Below, one piece after another: positions 55,945 to 64,000 of a DNA stretch of 64,000 nucleotides (positions are counted from its first letter, which is position 1; each line of letters starts with the position of its first letter). The DNA lies in NCBI GenBank assembly GCA_023159155.1, contig JAJNNX010000038.1, forward strand, positions 186,001-250,000, read 5' to 3'. This stretch comes from Ustulina deusta. Its lineage: Eukaryota; Ascomycota; Sordariomycetes; Xylariales; Xylariaceae. The position numbers were made by a program, and so were the translations under genes. Below the pieces are notes generated by a model. The model made no database searches, was not told where the DNA came from, and saw only the letters and a list, made by a program, of their open reading frames with translations.

Positions 55945-58055
55945 CTAATATTCTTTGCCCTCCGACCTCTCGTGAAACCGGACAAACAACGAAGGCTTCC
56001 ACCACATGATGTGCACCTTTCCCTCGTCGAGCCACTTGATGTCTTTGTTCACCAGCTCCAAGTCGTACCTCCAGAGCATCTTAGCGAGGATTAGGCTGAT
56101 CTCCATGTAGGCAAAGCTGCGAGAGCCATCATGTCAGCACGGATAATCAAGGCCGAATCCTAATTCTACAACAGGATTCACTCATCGAGAGCTTACTTTC
56201 TCCCCAAGCACCCCCTCGGTCCCAATGAAAAGGGCTGGCTAGCTTCTTTCACGTCCTGCGAGTCTGGGTCGAGCCACCTCTCGGGAACGAACTCCATGGG
56301 CTCGGCGAAGTACTTCTCGTCATGCATGACAGTCCACGCACTCGTGTAGATCTCAGTCTAATTCGATGTCAGTACTAATACCTCGCCTCTGCCCAGCGCC
56401 GCCGTCAGAGAGAGAACTCACCCCGGCTGGGATGTAGTGACCGTGCAGCTCGAAACCAGGCGACACGCGTGGAAATCCCTGCGGTCCTGGAGGGTACAGC
56501 CGCAACCCCTCGTTCACCACTGCTTGCAGGTACTTGAGCTGCTGCGCGGGCTGCGCGTGGATATCCTCGAAGGAGCCGAAGGCACCCCTGATCTCGTCGA
56601 CCAGGCGCCGGAGCTTGTCCGGATGCTGGAGCAGGAAGCAAGTGGTGCCTGTCAGGAAGGTCGATATGGCCTCACCCCCCGCGATGCTGATGATAATAAT
56701 AGAGCAATGTTCAGTCATCCGAGTACAGTCACCGAAATTGAAGATCGAGGGAGCGTTCGTGGTAATCAGCTACTTACGCCAGTGTCGACACATGGGCCGT
56801 CAACTCCTCCTTCTCCACCTCGCCATTCCGAACCTTGTCTACCAAAAGGGTGAGGAAGTCCTTCCGCGAAGACTTTGAAGCTAAGCGCCTAAGTTATGGA
56901 ACGAGGATGAGCAAGTACTCAATACGGACCCGCATAGTTGGTCGTCTAGTGGACTCACTTCTCGACCTGATTCCGGCTGTATCTTGAATTCTGATTCTGC
57001 ACCACCATCCTGGACGGGATGAGCCACTTGAGCATGGTCGCGAGAGCCCCGAGGCGACTCAGATTATCGGCCACAGTGACCAAGTAGACGTGTTCCTCGA
57101 TGATCTCGGACCAGAAGTGAGGCTTGCCTGACAGCCCAGGTGATTAATTAGACTCGAGGCAGCCAAGTAATTACGCCCAGGTCAAGTCTGGTGGACTCAC
57201 GATTCTCCACGCTGTGGAACGATTCACCAAAGGCCATCTCCCCGAGGATATCGAACGCGAGCATCTCGGTCCACTTGGTCATATTGATGCCGGCGGTGTG
57301 GGGCCCGCCCTCCTCGCCGATGACGCGCACGAAGTCGTCCATAGTGTTGCTCACGATGGCCTCCTGCTCGAGGAGCGAGCGCTGCGAGAATGCGGGCGAG
57401 AGCATCTTCCGCATCTCGGCGTGCTTTACCGGGTTGCGCTCGCTCCCGATGCAGAGCCTGTTGAACCCCGCCCCGTAGATGTCGTAGAAGGGCGCCTTGA
57501 TCGGCGTCGGGTGGTGCCCCGCGGAAGAGTGCCCGTAGATGGCTTTCCATGACTCGATCGAGGCGAAGGAGAGCTCGCTGGGCGAGACGCGTACGATGGG
57601 TCCTGTTATCGGATGTGTCAGTATGAGATGGAGATGATGGGTTATAGACACCTAGATGGATGGCTACGAACCGTGCTTCTTGTGCAGCTCCTGGATCGAT
57701 AGGTGAATCTTGCCAGAGCTCGTGTGTATGAAACGCCACAGCTTTGATCAATATGAGAACAAATCAGTTCGCGTCGTCCGTGGAATTCTACCTTTCCCTC
57801 ACCATGAACTCACAAGCGATGCACGGCCGAGTAACGGGCCGGGAAACTGGGATAGAGGGTGGAAGTAAAGATTGCAAATCCAGGATACCGCGAAGGTGGT
57901 CAGGGCCTGGAAGATTCAGCTTCGACCACCACCGTGAGCCCCCTTACTTCTGAGTCTCCACATACCGTAGATATGAGGAGAAGCGTCAGGAGGCTCCCAT
58001 AACCTTCTGTCGCCGCCAACACGTTCTTGGGTACTATCTCGAGATGTGAAGTCAT
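55945..58055 (-). CDS. cytochrome P450 monooxygenase, nine exons (CYP65-like)
   Basis: Exons (minus) 58055-57966, 57906-57814, 57741-57672, 57602-57201, 57127-56959, 56888-56778, 56686-56422, 56357-56197 and 56116-55945 sum to 1533 nt, 510 aa, one uninterrupted frame. N-terminal anchor (S-L-L-T-L-L-L-I-S), then N-L-Y-F-H-P-L and F-P-G-P. The I-helix A-G-G-E-A-I-S lacks the usual A-G-x-D-T, having Glu-Ala in place of Asp/Glu-Thr. ExxR is E-G-L-R. P-E-R-W follows, and the haem loop is F-S-L-G-P-R-G-C-L-G-R with the Cys ligand. The wording (H-P-L...G-P-I-V-R-V-S-P-S-E-L-S-F) is that of isotrichodermin C-15 hydroxylase/benzoate-hydroxylase-like P450s used in fungal secondary metabolism. All eight introns are 59-91 nt. 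The missing I-helix Thr may affect proton delivery. No backbone synthase lies within the window. Confidence 0.88.
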
Positions 58056-59911
58056 CTTTGCAAAAGGATGAGTCCGGCGGTTATACGCCGATCTAGTCCC
58101 TATCAGATGAGATGGGTAGCTTATGTCTGACGAGTGACTAGACCGAGGCGCCTATCTCGAACACACAACTCTCTCAATTTCATCAAGTTCTCTCAACGTC
58201 GTAATTATAGGTTAGGCACGTCTTAATGCCTAATGGTGCCTCAGCTCAGAAGGTGCAATTCGAGCAGAGGCCGGCGGGGAGCAGAGGCCAGCTTGTATTA
58301 CTCGAGACGGAACCACACATCCATATGCTGACTAACCCCGCAGCGCAGCCCAAATCGGTCATGTCGCATTGATGGAACCGTACAGAGTCCGCTGGAACCG
58401 AGCCCAACATAGGTACTACAGCGGTCCTCCTGTCCCAGGACCCCGAAAATGTCGAAGTCGTCGCCGATGGGGGGCACGGCTGTCTAGCTTCGAGAAAACA
58501 GGCCTCTGCGACTTGGGTAGATGGAAATCTGATAATATTCAACCTGCTACAGAAGATATAGTTCCATTCTAACGCAAAAGGAGAGGAGGACTCGTGTGGA
58601 GCGGTGGGTGAGAAAATCTTACTCAGTTGCGTGCTCTCACATCAGTTCTCGAGATAACTGCATGACTACACATCAGCTCCGACGAGTAAAAGTATCACGG
58701 CAGAACTCACCCTCAATTCGCGCAACTGGACAAAGACCACAACGATATATTCTGATTCGTAGCAGCGCCAGGAGTATTCAAATCAATGTCGACATAATTC
58801 CATCGTACTTACCCCTTTACCTACAAGACTAAGGGCCTCAAAATGGTTCCTACCTACAGTGTACCTTATATACTCTAATCGGAGGTGAATGTTTCTGCGT
58901 ATGAAAATCTAATATTTAGTATTTACAGCCTTTGGCATAGAACAACTTGAAAACAGTAATGTATCTCTTTAATTACTTATTCACCTAGCGTACGAGTAAG
59001 AACAGTAGCTGGACAGGCGCTAATCTATGGCACGTCGTAAAAGCTTCATCAAAAGGCCTTATAGTATCACCAGTGCCTACGACAACGTGCACAATAACTT
59101 TCTCTGAAAGAGTCCAGCTTTTTCGGCATGTCATCTATGTAACTGCGTAGCAGCGCTGCTCTACTTCCGGTATCTGGCTTGGCTAAGCGGGAACAGAGAA
59201 GACCCTACATTTTTTAGATCCTGTTGTCATATATAATAGAATTCCCTCGAAATTATATATATTTATATATATACCCTTGACGCAATAGTGGAACACGGAG
59301 GAAGAGTGGACACTGTTGTGAGGTGATAAAGCCCTCATGTGATTTCTGACAACCTTGATACGCCGACCGTCTTAGCTTAGGTCCTAGCACCTGAATGTCT
59401 TACCTATCATCAGCCCCTGATAGGGGGTATTTATCACAGGGATCGAAGATGAGCACGCATATCCAATCGTTATGACCAACTACGGTTGGATGATAGGTCC
59501 TACGCGCATCCCATCACCTACAAAAGTGGATAGCCTGGCTGTCCCGGCAAGGGAAGGTGGGTGTTGTTGCATTGTCGAGCTCAGACTCCAGCGTGGCGTT
59601 CCACGGCTCGAGATCCATTAAGTGAGTCCTCGTGCTAGGTAAGGACTGATGTCGTGGAGATGTGGATCTATATATACCGTTAGTACCTTCTCGTTTTTCC
59701 CGTGACAACTGAATGTTCCAGAACAGTTTAATCCGAAACTATTAGAGCACATAATAATTGTTCGTATCTTTCGTCAACAGCCCAAGTCAGGTTTTTATGT
59801 TAATTGAAATGACAGGGTATTCCGGCCGTGATATCATATCGGCTCATCACTACCTCTCCCCAAGAAATTTATTATTGCTATACCGCCATGCCTGGGTTGA
59901 CAATCTAGTAT
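58056..59911. other. gene-poor interval, 1.85 kb
   Basis: No coding region supported. A small TA-rich patch lies at about 59,228-59,275. The remaining open frames are short and without motif. Confidence 0.6.
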
Positions 59912-60211
59912 ATGGGGTATCTATCTCACATATTTAACCCGGAAACAGGCGTGAAAGTTGCTACGTTTTTGTTCGCTCTGTTTTCTAGGCTTGTGCTCGG
60001 CGCTGTATGTTCGGAGTTGATCCTCTCAAAAGGGAGCAACCTGCAATCTAGGCAGAGAGAGAACGAAAAAAAAAAGCCGAATATATTACTGGGAGCAACA
60101 ATTCTGGTACCTGTATTGCACGTAGTTAGTCGAGCTTACTATAGTTTAGCAGTCGCCAATGACGGACTTGTTAATGGTGTTATGTTATACAAGGGAGAAA
60201 AGGGGGAGTAA
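59912..60211 (+). CDS. small two-helix membrane protein, 99 aa (hypothetical)
   Basis: The open frame begins at ATG 59912 and has two hydrophobic segments: about residues 15-38 (A-T-F-L-F-A-L-F-S-R-L-V-L-G-A-V) and 58-85 (L-L-G-A-T-I-L-V-P-V-L). They are separated by a charged loop rich in Glu/Lys/Arg, followed by a short polar tail. It could be a small integral membrane protein or the remaining part of a larger one. There is no family recognition, and a spliced continuation is possible but not evident. Confidence 0.35.
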   Translation: MGYLSHIFNPETGVKVATFLFALFSRLVLGAVCSELILSKGSNLQSRQRENEKKKPNILLGATILVPVLHVVSRAYYSLAVANDGLVNGVMLYKGEKGE

Positions 60212-60503
60212 GGGGGTCTGACTCGGCGAAGCGTACACTACACTGCCTCGAAAAAGGCACAAATCACCTGCCATCTACACGGGTGCCATCTAATGGACCT
60301 GTAATTTGTTGGCTGTTGGATGCAAACGATAAACAATTCGCGTACTTCCCTAGATAGGGGTCTGTAGGCACGTCAACCAAATGACTATTAAAGCTTGGGT
60401 GTCGTAGGTAGGAAAAAGCATACCTAAGGCTTTACAACAATCAAACTCCCCATTCAGACCACCTATTTCAAGAACTCTTGCAACTTCGGCGTTTAAATTC
60501 ACA

Positions 60504-62297
60504 ATGGATTTCCCACTCGAGATCATAGATGAAGTGAGTATTGAACCTCGAAGCTGATTAGCCTCATAGCTCACATCTGGACCACACAAATTGACCCTGT
60601 CTAGATCATCGGCTATTTAATCGAACATGAGCCAGTTCTCGAGCTCTCAGTAGTGCCATTATACCAAGAAGGCACAACACGGACTTCGCAATGGGATCAA
60701 TTCATTTCTTGCGATTATAGTCCGGTATCCGGTATTTTCGTGGAAGAGGAAGAGGGCCAAGACGAAAGAAGCCAAGACGAAATGAGCGAAGACGGAATAA
60801 GCCAAGATGAAATAGGCCAGTGTTTCACCTACCCTTGGCTTCAGCATCTCTACAGCATGCGACTGGTTTCGCGTAGCTGGAATGCGAGCGCAAGTCGAGT
60901 ACTGAGGCGGTACTGGTGGTGGCCTGTGGACCTCAAAACAACGGCCACCTTGGAGCGAGCCATTCAGCTCTGTGCAGGAATTCCGGCTACTCTCAACGAT
61001 ATCTCGACCAAAAATCTCTTTAACAGGCTCATCATCCCTAGGATTTCCCATGTGAGGTCAATCGAACGAGAGTATTTTGTCGACCAGGCTCGGTATGATT
61101 ACCAATAAATACCTGGTTTCATGCCCTACCTACCGGGTTACGCTAATTTTTGCAATGCTGACGTTTTGGTTTAGGCGCGAGGGAAAGGATCTTCTCAGCA
61201 TCTACTCAGATAAAATAGTTGGCAACGTCGAGGGGCTCGAAAGAGACGACCCGGTTAGGCGTGAAGAAAATAGGCTCCTGCGTAATCTTATCGACAATCT
61301 CAGCAATGTTGAAACATTCAGTGTCACCTTTGATGGCGCAGAGTCTCGCTATAAAGGCCACCTCTGCATGGCTGATTGCTACGACGTCGTCTCGTTTGGC
61401 ATAGTTATGGACACTATCCTCCATGGCCTAGGCTCCCAGGCTTTTCAACACTTAACCGATCTTCGTCTCGCACTTCCCGGCACACACGATATCGGGAAAT
61501 TAGCCGCAGGGATACCAGATAACGTAAAACAACAACTCAAACACTTATATCTTGAAGTCGTCGACGAGAGTGGGCCGGGAGGAAGCCTCGGTCTCAGTTT
61601 CTTTGATGGGCCAAGCAATCTGCAAGCTCAGTATCCAAATCAAGACTATCAAGACGAAGTCTGGGCATTTATTGCGTCTTGCAATAATCTCGAATCTTTG
61701 GGCCTCCATTGCACACATTGTCTTAGTCTCGAAAGATTAAACTGGAAGCCGGGACCAAATTTCAGAGGTCAGTCCGTTGGAGTCTTTTACCCCCCCTTTT
61801 TGACATGTCTCAGGAGCACGAGTGGCCTAAGTAGGGGGTTGCTACTCCTATTCGTACTGCAAACAACCGAACCCCTTTCCATTTCTTACTATAAATAACA
61901 ATTGCTGACCCGAGATTCTTAAATAGGGCTTCGTGCTTTATATCTGAATCGCGTATACGCCAGTGCGTCAACACTAATCAACCTCCTCGCCGCACGGGAT
62001 AGCGAAGTAGGGCAACCTGCTGCTCGACGAGTCGAGTTTCTAGGGGTGGATATTGTCGCAGATGGGGGAGACTGGGGCACCGTATTCAGCTGGCTGGGAA
62101 CCAACTGCCCAGAACTCGATTTTTTCCATGTCTATGGCATTGGATACCTCGAGGGACATGAAAGCTTCGCTGAAAGACTAGATGACTCCTGCGTAATATG
62201 GTCGGAAAGCGGTACGGATGGAGGGTTGCTTGCAGCTATTATGACCGACCTGATTATAAAGGCTGGCGGAGACTCGGAATACCCGCTAGAGATATAA
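60504..62297 (+). CDS. F-box-type protein, 493 aa
   Basis: Exons 60504-60533, 60605-61092, 61175-61767 and 61927-62297 give 493 aa. F-box proteins are substrate adaptors of SCF ubiquitin ligases. The N-terminus F-P-L-E-I-I-D-E-I-I-G-Y-L (split by intron 1 after residue 10) and the later M-R-L-V-S-R-S-W-N motif (about residue 95) are the two ends of a fungal F-box with an inserted acidic segment. That insert is encoded by four 15-bp repeats (60755-60814; units like S-Q-D-E-M). The rest has regularly spaced Leu/hydrophobic segments (for example L-K-H-L-Y-L-E-V and L-E-S-L-G-L-H) as in LRR-like adaptor regions. Introns are 71, 82 and 159 nt, and phases match. The target is unknown; such genes are numerous and fast-evolving. 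Confidence 0.7.
60755..60814 (+). repeat. four 15-bp in-frame tandem repeats in the F-box gene
   Basis: Units of the form AGCCAAGACGAAATG encode acidic S-Q-D-E-M-type pentapeptides. Because 15 is a multiple of 3, copy number can vary without frameshift. Confidence 0.85.
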
Positions 62298-62515
62298 AGT
62301 ATTCCTGTATCTCTGGCCAGGCGGCGTTATATGCTAGAGCGCTAAAATATTGTCGAAATATTTGTTCTTGTAAGGTTGCCACAGCTTTCCTACCCCGAAT
62401 TGCTTCGGGGTTAGACTAGAGGGTTAAGGATTGGGTACAAAATCGCCAGTTATACATATCGTGACAAAATTGTATTTGTGAGTGGTAGCTTAGATATTCT
62501 ATAATATGCCTTCTC

Positions 62516-63808
62516 TTAATCGTTTCGATACTTTAAGTCTTTCACATAAGACGAATAAGTCTCATGTAGGGTATCCAATGCCGACGCGTTCCCTTTGATA
62601 TGCTTATTGAAAAACGCTGCAGAGTACGTCATATATACAGCTGCCTTCTCTAAGAAGTTATCACTATCTTCTGTACCTTTAAGTGCCACGTCCGGGTTCA
62701 GGCCGTAGGCTTCAGCGACCAGGTAATGATCAGCGCCTTCGATTTGGACATAGTAGGCGGGTCCTTGAGCATTGTTATAGACGGCCTTCTGGATCCACTC
62801 GGTCGTCTCGGAAGTGAAGTTGTCTCCAGTAAGAACCATCACGGGAACCTGGATCTCGGCCGCAGATCGCGCTATCTGGTCCTTCGTGATGAAACTAGGC
62901 GCTGCTAGCGGAATGATGGCCTTGATGCGACTATCTTGGAGGGCGAGCGGGTTCGAGAGTTCCCGCACCTCCTGGAATGCACATGGGCTCACGGATGCCA
63001 GCAATGGGTTGCTTGGGTCGTCTTCTCCCGGCAGCATGACATAATCGCAGTAGATGGGGGCTCCGCCGCCGACGACGTTGGTGAAGAATCCTCCGAGAGA
63101 ATGGCCGGTCATGCCAATATTTTCCGGGTCGATGTTTCCGTAAAATATCGACGATGGGTCATCGGCCAGGTCGAGTGTCTGGTTGAGATTGAACTCGATC
63201 TCCTGTGGTCGGTACGTGAAGGCGTACTGCGTTTCTCGGAACCAATCGGTATAAAAGGTGATGACGGCATCATTTGTGTCACCGGCCAACGCATCGGATG
63301 CTGCGATCAGTTGTAAGGTAACGTTCGTCGTAGTGCTGGCAAGCCTGGCATCGAGGTGCTGGGCGCTGGTCACGACATATCCGTGGCTAGCAAGGTTCTG
63401 CAGGTAGAAGTAGTACGCATCATGAACTGCTCCGAGGCCCGTAGAGAAGATAATGAGGGGATATGGTCCACCAGAGGAGTCGAGTGCGGCGTCTTCGTAC
63501 GCTTGCCCGACGATGCCCCCGGATGAGACGTAGGGTAGCGATCCATCTTCGGGGATGGCAGGATACCAAATGCTCACGGTAAGATTCCGGTCGTCGGAAC
63601 AGTAAGTCTCGAAAGTGATTCCTACGCCGTAAGGACCGGTGGGATCGGCGGTCGTCACATGATCAACTGGTTCCAAGTCATGAGCTCCTATTCCGAAGCT
63701 AAGGTCTGCGGAGGCACATGTCTCACACAAGGCCGAATTAACAAGAATTAGGGCTGAAAGAATGGCTGCAGACTTGAAACCCCTGAGATGAGGGGTTGCG
63801 GGGTACAT
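62516..63808 (-). CDS. secreted alpha/beta hydrolase (PAF-acetylhydrolase-like), 430 aa
   Basis: Single-exon gene on the minus strand. Residues about 12-28 form a signal peptide (A-A-I-L-S-A-L-I-L-V-N-S-A-L-C). The nucleophile elbow G-H-S-L-G-G is at about 233-238, with an acid candidate in V-M-V-L-T-G-D-N-F (about 326-334) and a His in G-A-D-H-Y-L (about 357). An oxyanion-side segment I-I-F-S-T-G-L-G is near 120. Four N-x-S/T sites and several Cys fit secretion. The fold class and length match fungal platelet-activating-factor-acetylhydrolase-like esterases (lipid or ester substrates), but the actual substrate is not predictable. A TATA box lies about 115 bp upstream. The model is complete and without defects. 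Confidence 0.88.
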   Translation of the reverse strand: MYPATPHLRGFKSAAILSALILVNSALCETCASADLSFGIGAHDLEPVDHVTTADPTGPYGVGITFETYCSDDRNLTVSIWYPAIPEDGSLPYVSSGGIVGQAYEDAALDSSGGPYPLIIFSTGLGAVHDAYYFYLQNLASHGYVVTSAQHLDARLASTTTNVTLQLIAASDALAGDTNDAVITFYTDWFRETQYAFTYRPQEIEFNLNQTLDLADDPSSIFYGNIDPENIGMTGHSLGGFFTNVVGGGAPIYCDYVMLPGEDDPSNPLLASVSPCAFQEVRELSNPLALQDSRIKAIIPLAAPSFITKDQIARSAAEIQVPVMVLTGDNFTSETTEWIQKAVYNNAQGPAYYVQIEGADHYLVAEAYGLNPDVALKGTEDSDNFLEKAAVYMTYSAAFFNKHIKGNASALDTLHETYSSYVKDLKYRND

Positions 63809-63922
63809 ATTTCTTCAGACGCAGCAGGCCTAGAGGTGCCAGAAGCTAGAATAGAAAGGTCTTTGGTTGGGGTTGTTCCAGTACTGACCTAACTTTCTTG
63901 CACGAAGGAGGAAGTTCTATCC

Positions 63923-63928
63923 TATATA
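63923..63928 (-). promoter_or_regulatory. TATA box candidate for the secreted hydrolase
   Basis: TATATA about 115 bp upstream of the ATG at 63808, followed downstream on the minus strand by a normal leader. Confidence 0.5.
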
Positions 63929-64000
63929 GCACAAGTTGCGGCCCGTGCTATGCTCACCCTGGTATTCAGGGCTAGGTTCTTTATCAAGGAACTATTAAGC

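Noticed and set aside
57224..57751. 175-codon minus frame overlapping the second P450
   Set aside because: Runs through a P450 intron in a wrong frame; the P450 frame is supported by nine joined exons.

Overview
This window comes from a filamentous ascomycete (Pezizomycotina, probably a sordariomycete). The genes have short spliceosomal introns of about 50-230 nt with GTRAGT-type donors and CTAAC-like branch sites. Typical fungal proteins are present: a chitin synthase, a centractin, cytochrome P450s and a DUF3602 protein. The first 15.5 kb carries the signature of repeat-induced point mutation (RIP): extreme A+T, loss of CpA/TpG, and transposon reading frames in which Gln and Trp codons have become stops. 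All gene models were spliced by hand from the sequence; every coordinate is a reading, not a database result.

Layout. 1-15.6 kb is an A+T-rich transposon graveyard. It holds a Ty1/copia-type pol relic (about 2.56-5.29 kb, + strand) and a structurally complete but dead Ty3/gypsy-type element (6961-14620, + strand). The second element has 179-bp LTRs, a 5-bp target duplication, a polypurine tract, a gag zinc knuckle and in-phase RT/RNase H/integrase remnants. Just past the composition boundary lies a broken secreted-metalloprotease-like gene (15.66-16.73 kb) and a hypothetical gene.

19-52 kb is mostly housekeeping sequence. It contains sly1 (ER-Golgi SM protein), a class III-like chitin synthase whose first exon is 19 nt, a P450, a mitochondrial aconitase-type dehydratase, a disordered protein with a SUMO-interacting-type motif, a small mitochondrial-type membrane protein, a divergently transcribed FAD monooxygenase and MFS transporter pair, the dynactin actin arp1, and a DUF3602 protein with three GRGGAGN repeats. 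Long gene-poor gaps of 3-4 kb separate several of these.

52-64 kb is accessory in character: an alpha/beta-hydrolase pseudogene, a small hypothetical gene, a nine-exon P450 of secondary-metabolism type, a small two-helix membrane ORF, an F-box-type protein, and a secreted alpha/beta hydrolase. No CRISPR array, rRNA or intact tRNA was seen. I found no convincing new multi-gene system. The most unusual items are the well-preserved architecture of the dead gypsy element with its extra 3' module, and the small unassigned genes.
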